64,000 bases of DNA, from positions 62,001 to 126,000 of the forward strand of contig NZ_QOIN01000061.1 in assembly GCF_003323715.1 (NCBI RefSeq), written 5' to 3'. This DNA comes from Streptomyces diacarni (GTDB lineage: Bacteria; Actinomycetota; Actinomycetes; Streptomycetales; Streptomycetaceae). Each line of letters opens with the position of its first letter. Within the stretch, counting starts at the first letter, position 1. Positions 9,247 to 17,311 of the stretch are shown piece after piece. Made by a program: the position numbers and the translations under genes. The notes under the pieces are model-generated. The model searched no databases and had not been told where the DNA came from. It saw nothing but the letters and a program-made list of their open reading frames with translations.

Positions 9247-11022
9247 GTGCGGCCGGTAGGCAGCAAGTACCTGCTCGAAGAGCCGCTGGGGCGCGGCGCC
9301 ACGGGCACCGTCTGGCGGGCCCGCGTGGGGGCACCCCCTGCTCCGGAGCTTGTCGGAGGAGCTAGGGGGAATGAGACGGCGGGCTCCGAGGCGGCGGTGG
9401 CCGGGCAGCCCGGCGAGACCGTCGCGATCAAGGTCCTCAAGGAGGAGCTGGCGGGCGACCCGGACGTGGTGATGCGGTTCCTGCGGGAGCGCTCCGTTCT
9501 CCTGCGGCTGACGCACCACAACATCGTCAGAACCCGCGATCTCGTGGTCGAGGGCGATCTCCTGGCGCTCGTGATGGATCTCATCGAGGGCCCTGACCTG
9601 CATCGCTATCTGCGCGAGAACGGCCCGTTCTCGCCCATCGCGGCGTGTCTGGTCACCGCGCAGGTGGCCGACGCGCTGGCGGCGAGCCATGCGGACGGGG
9701 TGGTGCACCGGGATCTCAAGCCCGCGAACGTGCTGCTCACCGAGGACGAGAACGGCATGCGTCCGATGCTGACCGACTTCGGTATCGCGCGCCTGGCGGA
9801 CTCGCCGGGGCTGACCCGTACCCAGGAGTTCGTGGGCACCCCCGCCTACGTGGCGCCCGAGTCGGCCGAGGGCCGGCCGCAGACGTCGGCTGTGGACATC
9901 TACGGCGCGGGGATCGTGCTGTACGAGCTGGTCACCGGGCGTCCGCCGTTCAGCGGCGACAACGCGCTCGCGGTGCTGCACCAGCATCTGGCGCAGGATC
10001 CCGAGCGTCCCGCGAACATTCCGAATCCGCTGTGGACGGTCATCGAGCGCTGTCTGCGCAAGAACCCGGACGAGCGGCCCAGTGCCGTCAATCTCGCGCG
10101 GGGGCTGCGGACGGTCGCCGACGGCATCGGTGCCCAGGCCACTCCGCAGGCGGCCGGTGCCGCGCTGGGTGTGGGCGCGCTGCTGGTGCCCGATCCGACG
10201 CCCGCGCCGGTGCCGGAGTCCGGTTCGCTCGCCGGCGGCGCCCCGGGCGCGGGCGACTCCGACCCGACGCAGGTCCTTCCGCACGGTGCGGGGTCCGGTG
10301 CGGGGCCCGGCGGGCAGTACGACCCGTCGGCGGAGACGAACGTGCTGCCGCAGACGGGCGGCCCCGGCGGTCCGGGAGGGCAGGGTCCGCACGCCGATCC
10401 GACGCAGGTGATGCCTCCCGTTCCCGGCAACCCCCCGCAGGGGCAATCGCCGCAGCAGGACGGGCCGCACCCGTGGGAGAACCAGCTGCGCGCCGCGCGG
10501 GACCGCAACGAGCAGACGCAGTTCCAGCCGCTGGATCCGAGCATGGACCCGCTGCGCCGCCGCCCGCAGCGCCAGGCCCCGCAGCCGCCCCCGGCCCCGT
10601 ACGGGCAGCAGGGCTATGGCCAGCAGGGCTATGGCCAGCAGGGGTATGGGCAGCAGCCTCCGCAGCAGTACGGCGGGCAGCAGCACCCCGGGCCCCGGCA
10701 GCAGCCGCAGCAGCCTCCGCAGCGGTACGAGCCGCAGCCCTCGCGGCGCCGCGAGCCGAGGCCGCAGCGGGAGCCGCGTCCGCCGCGTGAGCCCAGGCCG
10801 CAGCGGGAGCCGCGGCAGCGCAGCGCGAACCCGATGCGGATTCCGGGGCTCGGCTGCCTCAAGGGCTGCCTGTTCATGATCGTCATACTGGTGGTGGCGG
10901 GCGTGCTGATCTGGAACTTCACGCCGGTGCCGGAGTGGTGGGCGCAGGGCAAGAGCTTCTGGGAGTCGGCCAGGGACGTCTTCGACCAGATAGGGGACTT
11001 CTTCTCGAAGTTCAACGGCTGA
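9247..11022 (+). CDS. pkaA: Membrane Ser/Thr protein kinase, PkaA-like
   Basis: 591-residue Hanks-type kinase. The GTG start was chosen because it directly precedes the kinase domain (RPVGSKYLLEEPLGRGATGTV) and has AGGGAG upstream; the frame is open 58 codons further 5'. Kinase landmarks: G-loop GRGATGTVW, VAIKVL lysine, HRDLKPAN catalytic loop, DFGIARL and a VAPES element. The N-lobe contains about 27 extra residues between the G-loop strand and the lysine strand, produced by a short palindromic DNA element. After residue 300 comes a Pro/Gln-rich linker with GYGQQ repeats and Arg/Pro-rich repeats. A membrane helix (LFMIVILVVAGVLIWNF) and a short extracellular tail follow. It is followed by pkaB and faces the FHA-FtsK gene. 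The symbol rests on resemblance in order and sequence to the S. coelicolor pair. Confidence 0.9.
   Translation: MRPVGSKYLLEEPLGRGATGTVWRARVGAPPAPELVGGARGNETAGSEAAVAGQPGETVAIKVLKEELAGDPDVVMRFLRERSVLLRLTHHNIVRTRDLVVEGDLLALVMDLIEGPDLHRYLRENGPFSPIAACLVTAQVADALAASHADGVVHRDLKPANVLLTEDENGMRPMLTDFGIARLADSPGLTRTQEFVGTPAYVAPESAEGRPQTSAVDIYGAGIVLYELVTGRPPFSGDNALAVLHQHLAQDPERPANIPNPLWTVIERCLRKNPDERPSAVNLARGLRTVADGIGAQATPQAAGAALGVGALLVPDPTPAPVPESGSLAGGAPGAGDSDPTQVLPHGAGSGAGPGGQYDPSAETNVLPQTGGPGGPGGQGPHADPTQVMPPVPGNPPQGQSPQQDGPHPWENQLRAARDRNEQTQFQPLDPSMDPLRRRPQRQAPQPPPAPYGQQGYGQQGYGQQGYGQQPPQQYGGQQHPGPRQQPQQPPQRYEPQPSRRREPRPQREPRPPREPRPQREPRQRSANPMRIPGLGCLKGCLFMIVILVVAGVLIWNFTPVPEWWAQGKSFWESARDVFDQIGDFFSKFNG
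9325..9371 (+). repeat. Short palindromic element inside the kinase gene
   Basis: GTGGGGGCACCCCCT is followed by a stem (CTCCGGAG/CTTGTCGGAGGAG) and AGGGGGA. It resembles the short palindromic repeats scattered in streptomycete genomes, usually between genes. Here it is read in frame and adds residues to the kinase N-lobe. Recognised by eye only. Confidence 0.45.
10602..10655 (+). repeat. Tandem 15-nt coding repeat (GYGQQ)
   Basis: The unit GGCTATGGCCAGCAG recurs about three and a half times, giving consecutive GYGQQ pentapeptides in the juxtamembrane linker of the kinase. Such units can change copy number by slippage. Confidence 0.7.
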
Positions 11023-11042
11023 CGGGACGGCCCGTCAGCCGT
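11015..11042 (+). terminator. Hairpin at the end of the first kinase gene
   Basis: A perfect 12-base inverted repeat, ACGGCTGACGGG (11015-11026) and CCCGTCAGCCGT (11031-11042) with an ACGG loop, overlaps the stop codon. No T-run follows, which is usual in this GC range; it may separate transcription of the two kinases. Confidence 0.6.
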
Positions 11043-11153
11043 CCGCCGACCTTGGGGATTTGTCGACTTCCAAAGGGGGATTTCCCCCGCAGAAGTGACA
11101 GTTACCGGTATCCGGGGCTCCCAAGGCCCGCCGTGCCGCGTAGCTTTGTCGCC

Positions 11154-12416
11154 ATGGCAAGGAAGATCGGCAGTCGCTACACGGCACACCAGATCCTCGG
11201 GCGCGGCAGCGCGGGAACGGTGTGGCTCGGCGACGGACCCGAGGGTCCTGTCGCCATCAAGTTGCTGCGCGAGGACCTGGCCGCCGACCAGGACCTGGTC
11301 GAGCGGTTCGTGCAGGAGCGCAGCGCCCTGCTCCACCTCGACCATCCCCGCGTCGTCGGTGTCCGCGATCTGGTGGTGGACGGGAACGAGCTGGCCCTGG
11401 TCATGGACCTGGTGCGCGGCACCGACCTGCGGACCCGCCTGGAGCGGGACCGCCGCCTCGCACCCGAGGCGGCCGCCGCCATCGCGGCGGACGTCGCGGA
11501 CGGGCTGGCGGCCGCGCACGCCGCGGGTCTTGTGCACCGGGACGTGAAGCCGGAGAACGTCCTGCTGGACGCCCTCTCGCTGGAGGGGCCCGGCGGGGCG
11601 CCGCCCGCGCTGCTGACCGACTTCGGTGTGGCCAAGCTCATCGACTCGCCCAGCCGTACCCGCGCCACCTCCATCATCGGGACGCCCGACTACCTGGCGC
11701 CCGAGATCGTGGAGGGGCTGCCGCCGCGCGCCGCCGTCGACATCTACGCGCTGGCCACCGTGCTCTACGAGCTGATGGCGGGCTTCACCCCGTTCGGCGG
11801 CGGGCACCCGGGCGCGGTGCTGCGGCGCCACGTGACGGAGTCCGTCGCGCCGCTGCCGGGCATCCCGGACGAGCTGTGGCAGCTCGTCCACCAGTGTCTG
11901 GCCAAGGCTCCGGCCTCCCGGCTGCGGGCCGTGGAGCTGGCGACCCGGCTGCGGGAGCTGCTGCCCTCGCTGGAGGGGCTGCCGCCGCTCGACATCGACG
12001 AGCACGTCGAGGACGGCTACGGGCACGACGAGGCGGCCGAGGCCGACGGCGAGGGCGCGGCGTCCGGGCCCGCCACGGGTGCGGCCCAGGCCGCGGCGAG
12101 CGGCGGCGCGGTGCCGCTCGTGCACTCGCGGGTGGGCCCTGACGCCAACCGGGACACCCACACGAGCATGCGCGTGCCGGCGGCGGACGAACTGGCCGGC
12201 GGGGCGCACGGCACCGCTCGCGCGCCCCGTCCGGTGGGGGAGGCGCGGGCCGGCTCCGCGAAGCGCCACCGGGTTGCCGAACGCCGGCGGCGGCTCAAGA
12301 TAGGCGTTGTGGCCGCGCTGGTGGCCGCGGCGCTCGCCGTGGGCGGCTGGCTGGCCACGTCTCAGGACGAAACAGGGTCGTTGCCCGCACCCGCGGCCGG
12401 GTACTCGGGCGACTGA
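11154..12416 (+). CDS. pkaB: Membrane Ser/Thr protein kinase, PkaB-like
   Basis: 420-residue Hanks-type kinase. ATG start directly before RKIGSRYTAHQILGRGSAG; no strong ribosome site is visible upstream. Landmarks: GRGSAGTVWLG, VAIKLL lysine, HRDVKPEN, LTDFGVAKL and LAPEIVEG. The kinase domain ends near residue 265, an acidic/Ala-rich linker follows, then a membrane helix (IGVVAALVAAALAVGGWLA) and a tail of about 20 residues outside. It lies 131 bases after the first kinase, beyond a hairpin, so it may have its own promoter. Likely substrates include the neighbouring FHA protein (inference). The two iron oxygenase genes follow after 107 bases. Confidence 0.9.
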   Translation: MARKIGSRYTAHQILGRGSAGTVWLGDGPEGPVAIKLLREDLAADQDLVERFVQERSALLHLDHPRVVGVRDLVVDGNELALVMDLVRGTDLRTRLERDRRLAPEAAAAIAADVADGLAAAHAAGLVHRDVKPENVLLDALSLEGPGGAPPALLTDFGVAKLIDSPSRTRATSIIGTPDYLAPEIVEGLPPRAAVDIYALATVLYELMAGFTPFGGGHPGAVLRRHVTESVAPLPGIPDELWQLVHQCLAKAPASRLRAVELATRLRELLPSLEGLPPLDIDEHVEDGYGHDEAAEADGEGAASGPATGAAQAAASGGAVPLVHSRVGPDANRDTHTSMRVPAADELAGGAHGTARAPRPVGEARAGSAKRHRVAERRRRLKIGVVAALVAAALAVGGWLATSQDETGSLPAPAAGYSGD

Positions 12417-12523
12417 CCGCCGACCGGTGGCCGGGCACGCCGTACCGCGTCCGCACCACCGTCCGGCGGCACGCGCGGCCCGTTCCGCGCACGCCCGAAA
12501 GCCGAGACGACGGGAGCGCCCCC

Positions 12524-13675
12524 ATGACGGCGACCACCAGGCAGGCGGCGCGGCCCACCGCCGCCGCACCGGCCGCGCCCCCGGCGGCGGCCACGCCCGC
12601 CACCGCGCCCGCGCACGGGCCCGCGCTGCCCGAGCCGCGCGGTCCCCTGTCAGCGGGCGTCCTGGCGGCGCTGGGCGGCGGCAGCGGGCGCCTGGACGAC
12701 CTCCCTGCCCGGGCGGTGACCGCCGACCCGTACGGCGAGGATCTGCACCTGGCCCTCTACGTGCTCTACGAGCTGCACTACCGCGGCTTCGCCCAGGTGG
12801 CCGAGGACCGCGAGTGGGATCCCGAGCTGCTGCGGGTGCGCCGGGCGCTGGAGGACCACTTCCTGGCCGCCCTCCGCAGGGACGTGCCCGCGGGGTGCAC
12901 CGTGGACGAGGCCTTCGGTGAACTCCTGGTCGAGCCCGTCGAGCCGGCCGGTCATGAGGGCGGCGTCGCCCACCACCTCCAGTTCCACGGCGAGCGGTGG
13001 CAGCTGCGCGAGTACGCGGCGCTGCGCTCGCTCTACCACCTGAAGGAGGCCGACCCGCACGCCTGGGTGATCCCGCGGCTGACCGGCGCCGAGAAGGCCG
13101 CGATGGTGGCCATCGAGTACGACGAGTTCGGCGCGGGCCGCGCCGAGGACGTGCACGCCCGGCTGTTCGCCGGCCTGATGCGCGACCTGGACCTGGACGA
13201 CACCTATGGGCGCTACCTGGACGCCGCGCCGGGCCCTGCCCTCGCCCTGGTCAACCTGATGTCGCTGTTCGGGCTGCACAGGGCGCTGCGCGGCGCGCTG
13301 GTGGGCCATTTCGCCTGTGTGGAGGTCACCTCTTCGCCGGGCTCCCGCCGGCTGGCGGCGGCGATGCGCAGGCTTGAGGCGGGTGCGGCGGCGGAGCGGT
13401 TCTACGACGAGCACGTGGAGGCCGACGCCGTGCACGAGCAGGTGGTGCGCCGGGAGGTGATCGGCGGCCTGCTGGCGAGCGAACCCGCGCAGGAGCCGGA
13501 GATCGCCTTCGGCGCCGACGCCACCGTCCTGCTGGAGGAGCGGCTGGGTGCCGCGCTGCTGGAGGCGTGGCGTACGGGCGCCTCGGGTTTGCGGACGCCG
13601 CTGCAGCCGGAGCCGGGCCCGGCTTTGGCGGGGTCCGGTGCCGAGAGCCCGGATGCGGACCCGGCGGGCGCGTAG
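12524..13675 (+). CDS. Iron-containing redox enzyme, haem-oxygenase-like fold
   Basis: 383-residue protein of the iron-containing redox enzyme (haem-oxygenase-like di-iron or mono-iron) family. The first 50 residues are Ala/Pro rich. The helical core has candidate metal ligands in the expected order: YELHYRGF (about residue 88, Glu and His), IEYDEFGAGR (about 200) and HVEADAVHEQ (about 293). A Pro/Gly tail ends the protein. Members of this family cleave or oxidise small substrates (for example UndA, BesC and SznF), but the substrate of this one is not readable. Its stop codon overlaps the ribosome site AGGAGG of the next gene, an Fe(II)/2-oxoglutarate oxygenase, so the two are co-translated. 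Domain assignment by motif pattern only. Confidence 0.8.
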   Translation: MTATTRQAARPTAAAPAAPPAAATPATAPAHGPALPEPRGPLSAGVLAALGGGSGRLDDLPARAVTADPYGEDLHLALYVLYELHYRGFAQVAEDREWDPELLRVRRALEDHFLAALRRDVPAGCTVDEAFGELLVEPVEPAGHEGGVAHHLQFHGERWQLREYAALRSLYHLKEADPHAWVIPRLTGAEKAAMVAIEYDEFGAGRAEDVHARLFAGLMRDLDLDDTYGRYLDAAPGPALALVNLMSLFGLHRALRGALVGHFACVEVTSSPGSRRLAAAMRRLEAGAAAERFYDEHVEADAVHEQVVRREVIGGLLASEPAQEPEIAFGADATVLLEERLGAALLEAWRTGASGLRTPLQPEPGPALAGSGAESPDADPAGA

Positions 13676-13687
13676 GAGGATTGCCGC

Positions 13688-14461
13688 ATGGTGGACATAG
13701 CGGGTGCTCAGACGGAGAAGAGCGCGGGCGAGGTCGCCGAGGCCCGGCAGGCGCTGCTGTCCCGGCGGGCCCACGTGATGCGGCCCGCCACCCTCTCGCG
13801 GTGCGTGGGCGCGGACGAGACGGACTGGCGCCGCTTCGCCTCCCACTGGGAGGACCTGGAGGCGGACGGGTACGCCGCACGGCACGGCACGCGACGGCTG
13901 CGCCGCTACGGGCACTTCCTGCTCGACCGCACGGGAGTGCTGCGCCCGATGCCGCACCTGGCCTTCGCGCAGCCCGAGGAGACCAACCGGCTGCACGTCG
14001 GCGAGGACCGCCACTTCGCACCGCTGACCGACGCCTTCGTGACCGACCCCCTGTTCACGTCGCTGACCCGGATGCTCGGACAGCTCGCGACCTGCCTGCA
14101 CGACGCCGACGAGTGGAGCGTGAAGGTGCACCCGTTCCGGGTCGTCGCCTCCGCCGACGCCGACGGGCAGCCCACCCCCGAGGGCCGCCACCGGGACGGC
14201 GTCACGCTGGTGACGTCGCTGATGATCGGCCGCGAGAACGCGGTCGGCGGCCAGAGCACCGTCACCGCACCGGACGGCACCCGCGTGCTGGCCACCACGC
14301 TGCACGAGCGCGGCACCCTCCTGCTCGGCGACGACCGCGCCACCTGGCACGAGGTCGACCCGGTGCGGCCCGCCGACGGCCTCCACCCGGCGCGCCGCGA
14401 CGTCCTCGTCACCACGCTGACCGCACACCGGAACGCGGAGCGTGACGCCCAAGTGGGCTAA
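13688..14461 (+). CDS. 2-oxoglutarate/Fe(II) oxygenase, PF10014 type
   Basis: 257-residue oxygenase matching the 2OG-Fe dioxygenase family that includes bacterial amino-acid hydroxylases such as isoleucine dioxygenase. Seen: HRDGVTLVTSLMIGRENAVGG supplies the His-x-Asp of the facial triad (HRD at about 160-162), ATWHEVDPV the second His, and ARRDVLVTTL the Arg that binds 2-oxoglutarate. ATG 12 bases after the stop of the preceding iron enzyme, whose stop overlaps the AGGAGG ribosome site. Substrate unknown; a free amino acid is plausible from the family. It ends 36 bases before prfB. No transporter, carrier protein or adenylation domain is nearby. Confidence 0.88.
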   Translation: MVDIAGAQTEKSAGEVAEARQALLSRRAHVMRPATLSRCVGADETDWRRFASHWEDLEADGYAARHGTRRLRRYGHFLLDRTGVLRPMPHLAFAQPEETNRLHVGEDRHFAPLTDAFVTDPLFTSLTRMLGQLATCLHDADEWSVKVHPFRVVASADADGQPTPEGRHRDGVTLVTSLMIGRENAVGGQSTVTAPDGTRVLATTLHERGTLLLGDDRATWHEVDPVRPADGLHPARRDVLVTTLTAHRNAERDAQVG

Positions 14462-14497
14462 GGCCTGGGGTGGCGGCTTGCCGTTAGGGTGGGGAGC

Positions 14498-15613
14498 GTG
14501 GCAGTCGTCGATGTATCCGAAGAGCTGAAGTCCCTCTCCTCCACCATGGAGTCGATCGAGGCCGTCCTTGACCTGGGCAAGATGCGGTCAGACATCGCCG
14601 CGCTCGAGGAGCAGGCGGCGGCCCCCGACCTGTGGGACGACGTCGAGCGCGCTCAGCAGGTGACCAGTCGGCTCTCCTATCTCCAGGGGCAGCTGCGCAA
14701 GGTCGAGGAGCTGCGCGGGCGCATCGACGACGTGGGGGTGCTCTTCGAGCTGGCCGAGGACGAGGGCGACGCCGACGCGCGCGCCGAGGCCGAGGGCGAG
14801 CTGGAGTCCGTCCGCAAGACGGTGGACGAGCTGGAGGTCCGCACCCTGCTGTCGGGCGAGTACGACCCGCGTGAGGCGGTCGTCAGCGTCCGGGCCGAGG
14901 CGGGCGGCGTGGACGCCGCCGACTTCGCCGAGCAGCTGATGCGGATGTACCTGCGCTGGGCCGAGCGGCGCGGCTACCCCACCGAGGTCTTCGACACCTC
15001 CTACGCGGAGGAGGCCGGGATCAAGTCCGCGACCTTCACGGTGAAGGCCCCCTACGCCTACGGCACGCTCTCCGTCGAACAGGGCACGCACCGCATGGTG
15101 CGGATCTCCCCGTTCGACAACCAGGGCCGCCGTCAGACCTCGTTCGCCGGGGTCGAGGTGCTGCCGGTGGTCGAGCAGGTCGACCACATCGACATCCCCG
15201 AGAACGAGCTGCGGATCGACGTCTTCCGCTCCTCGGGCCCGGGCGGCCAGTCGGTCAACACCACCGACTCGGCGGTCCGGATGACGCACCTGCCCACCGG
15301 CATCGTCGTCTCCTGCCAGAACGAGAAGTCGCAGATCCAAAACCGCGCCGCCGCCATGCGCGTCATGCAGGCCCGTCTGCTGGCCCACCGCCGCCAGGAG
15401 GAGCAGGCCAAGATGGACGCCCTCAAGGGGGACGGCGGCAACTCCTGGGGCAGCCAGATGCGTTCGTACGTGCTGCACCCCTACCAGATGGTCAAGGACC
15501 TGCGCACCGAACACGAGGTCGGCAACCCGCAGTCCGTTCTCGACGGCGACCTCGACGGCTTCCTGGAGGCCGGAATCCGCTGGCGCAAGCAGCAGGAACA
15601 GGCCCGGGACTGA
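14498..15613 (+). CDS. prfB: Peptide chain release factor 2
   Basis: 371-residue class-I release factor that recognises UGA/UAA stops. The GGQ loop (SSGPGGQSVNTT) that triggers peptidyl-tRNA hydrolysis and the SPF stop-codon reading tripeptide (RISPFDNQG) are both present. GTG chosen at 14498 (AVVDVSEELKSL) with GGGGAG just upstream; an in-frame GTG nine bases earlier is possible. No programmed frameshift is needed: the frame is continuous from the start, unlike E. coli prfB. Core housekeeping gene upstream of the fts block. Confidence 0.97.
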   Translation: MAVVDVSEELKSLSSTMESIEAVLDLGKMRSDIAALEEQAAAPDLWDDVERAQQVTSRLSYLQGQLRKVEELRGRIDDVGVLFELAEDEGDADARAEAEGELESVRKTVDELEVRTLLSGEYDPREAVVSVRAEAGGVDAADFAEQLMRMYLRWAERRGYPTEVFDTSYAEEAGIKSATFTVKAPYAYGTLSVEQGTHRMVRISPFDNQGRRQTSFAGVEVLPVVEQVDHIDIPENELRIDVFRSSGPGGQSVNTTDSAVRMTHLPTGIVVSCQNEKSQIQNRAAAMRVMQARLLAHRRQEEQAKMDALKGDGGNSWGSQMRSYVLHPYQMVKDLRTEHEVGNPQSVLDGDLDGFLEAGIRWRKQQEQARD

Positions 15614-15624
15614 CGTTCCGTCAG
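15610..15624 (+). terminator. Weak hairpin after prfB
   Basis: CTGACG TTC CGTCAG overlaps the stop of prfB. Six base pairs and no T-run, so terminator function is doubtful. Confidence 0.3.
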
Positions 15625-15854
15625 CCGGTTCATTCGGTCTTCGCTTGACGGGCGTGTGAAGGCTGGGGAAAGCTGTTCGCTCGGCATGCCTGTGTCAGGG
15701 GCGCATGTACGGGGTGAAGAAAGCGCCCCGGTGAGCAAACGGCGGGAGCCCGGGGTGGGGACGAACCAGTTCGCCTCGACGGCACGCCCGGTGCGGACGC
15801 GCTCCGCGCGCAGCTGCCCCATGGACGAGTACAGCTACTGGGGGTAGTTGGAAC

Positions 15855-16679
15855 ATGAGCAAATCGAAGACGCGGCTGCGGGTCGCGCGCATAGCCGCGG
15901 CGACCGTGTTCGCGGCCGGCGCCTCGCTGACCGCGGCGGGCGCCGCTCAGGCGGCGGGGCCGGACGAGGGCCCTGGCGGCTCCGGCGGTGGTGACAACGG
16001 CGGTGTCATCGGCGGCATCATCGGCGGCCTCATCGGCGGCGGGGACAGCGGTGGTGACGACGGCGGCGACTCCGGCGGCATCGGTGGCGACGACGGCGGC
16101 GGTGACGACGGCGGTGGTGACGACGGCGGCATCGGCGGCACCGTCATCGGCGGCGACGACAACGGCGGCGGTGACAACGGTGGCGGCGACGACGGCGGCA
16201 TCGGCGGCGACGACGGCGGCGGTGACGACGGCGGTCCCGGCGGCAACGGTGGCCCGGGCGGCAACGGCGGCCCCGGCGGCGGTGACGACAACGGCGGCGG
16301 CGACAACGGCAACGGTGGCAACGGGAACGGCGGCAACGGCGGCAACGCCGACGGCGGCGGGAACGGTGGCAACGGCGGGAACGGCGGCAACGGTGGTGGC
16401 GGCGAGGAGCCCGCGACCATCGGCGGTTCCGGCGGTGGCGACGACGACACCTGCGAGCTCGACGGCGACAACGTCAACTGCCAGGGCGGCGGCGCCAACC
16501 CGGACAGCGCCGGCAGCCAGCCGGTGCAGGACAGCAAGCCCGAGGCGCCGAAGGACGAGCTGGCCGAGACCGGTTCGACCGAGACGACGTTCCTCCTCGT
16601 GGGCGCCGCGACGATGATCGCCGGTGGCATCGGCTTCCGCCTGATGCCGCGCATGGTCAACCGTCGTACCGCTGCGTAA
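15855..16679 (+). CDS. Secreted Gly/Asp/Asn-repeat surface protein with LAETG sorting signal
   Basis: 274-residue exported protein. Signal peptide at 1-33 (two Arg/Lys then VFAAGASLTAAGAAQA). Residues 36-190 are almost entirely Gly, Asp and Asn in short repeats (GGDDGG, GGNGG), followed by a short segment with two Cys (CELDGDNVNC). The C-terminus has LAETG (bases 16560-16574), a hydrophobic helix and an RR tail, the layout of a cell-wall anchored protein; LAxTG signals are cut by class E sortases in Streptomyces. No sortase gene is in the window. Function of the repeat region unknown; a hydrated, possibly calcium-binding linker is a guess. Convergent with the zinc-ribbon gene. Confidence 0.85.
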   Translation: MSKSKTRLRVARIAAATVFAAGASLTAAGAAQAAGPDEGPGGSGGGDNGGVIGGIIGGLIGGGDSGGDDGGDSGGIGGDDGGGDDGGGDDGGIGGTVIGGDDNGGGDNGGGDDGGIGGDDGGGDDGGPGGNGGPGGNGGPGGGDDNGGGDNGNGGNGNGGNGGNADGGGNGGNGGNGGNGGGGEEPATIGGSGGGDDDTCELDGDNVNCQGGGANPDSAGSQPVQDSKPEAPKDELAETGSTETTFLLVGAATMIAGGIGFRLMPRMVNRRTAA

Positions 16680-16713
16680 CAGCACGACTGCCGCGTAGCG
16701 GCAGACACGCATC

Positions 16714-16753
16714 GCGCCGGGTTCGGGGGCCTTCGGGCCGCCGGGCCCGGCGC
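16714..16753. terminator. Bidirectional hairpin between convergent genes
   Basis: Outer arms GCGCCGGG (16714-16721) and CCCGGCGC (16746-16753) with an inner GGCC-TTCG-GGCC stem, placed between two convergent genes. Confidence 0.55.
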
Positions 16754-16828
16754 GCTGTCGTCGCACCCGCACCGGCGTGCCGCTCGGGCCCGCGCGGTGC
16801 TCGAAGCAGGTGGCGGCCCCGTGCCGCG

Positions 16829-17023
16829 TCAGGCCGTGGCGACCTTCTGCGCCACCAGCGCCACGGCTATCAGCGTCGCCAGCAAGGCGATCAGCGCGGC
16901 GGGGGACAGGCTGGCGAGCGGGGACTCGCGGTGCAGGCGCTCGCGGTGGGCGCGGCACACGGCGCACCGGCCCTCGCTCACGGGCCCCGCGCAGTTGGCA
17001 CACACCAGTCGGTCGCATGTCAT
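16829..17023 (-). CDS. Small zinc-ribbon membrane protein
   Basis: 64 residues. The N-terminus carries four cysteines in two CxxC-like pairs (MTCDRLVCANC, GRCAVC) typical of a zinc ribbon, followed by a charged stretch and a single C-terminal membrane helix (ALIALLATLIAVALVAQKV), so the ribbon is probably cytoplasmic on a tail anchor. A strong ribosome site GAGGAGGGATTCGC fixes the ATG. Function unknown. It diverges from ftsE. Confidence 0.75.
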   Translation of the reverse strand: MTCDRLVCANCAGPVSEGRCAVCRAHRERLHRESPLASLSPAALIALLATLIAVALVAQKVATA

Positions 17024-17311
17024 GCGAATCCCTCCTCAGCCGCGCCAACGCCACCCGTACGTGATTCGTTCCCCATAGGTGCTCTACTCCACTCTGCCAG
17101 GTGACGGCAGCTTCCGCAGAAACAAGCAGGTGGAGCGCGAACGCACCGGTGAGGGGGCGCCGGTGCGAGTGGCGTACGCCGGTGCCGCGTGCACGGCACG
17201 CCACGCTTCGCGTATGGTCGCCCACACCGCACCCCCGGCTGAACGCGGGAGGTGCCCCAGGGGCCGCACCGCGGCTTCCGTTGCCCCTACCCAGGCCGAC
17301 GTGGTGTATCC
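17024..17311. other. Divergent promoter region, zinc-ribbon gene / ftsE
   Basis: 288 bases without a supportable gene. It must contain the promoter of the ftsEX operon and that of the small zinc-ribbon gene; no confident -10/-35 pair was identified. Confidence 0.4.

Noticed and set aside
9043..10686. Long minus-strand open frame of 547 codons through the kinase gene
   Set aside because: Antisense to a clear kinase; composition (Arg/Leu/Gly runs) is that of a shadow frame in high-GC DNA.
14489..14498. prfB start at the upstream GTG with programmed frameshift
   Set aside because: The frame is continuous and the internal TGA of frameshifted prfB genes is absent.
16829..17078. Plus-strand frames opposite the zinc-ribbon gene
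   Set aside because: Only the minus strand shows paired CxxC motifs and a membrane helix with a good ribosome site.
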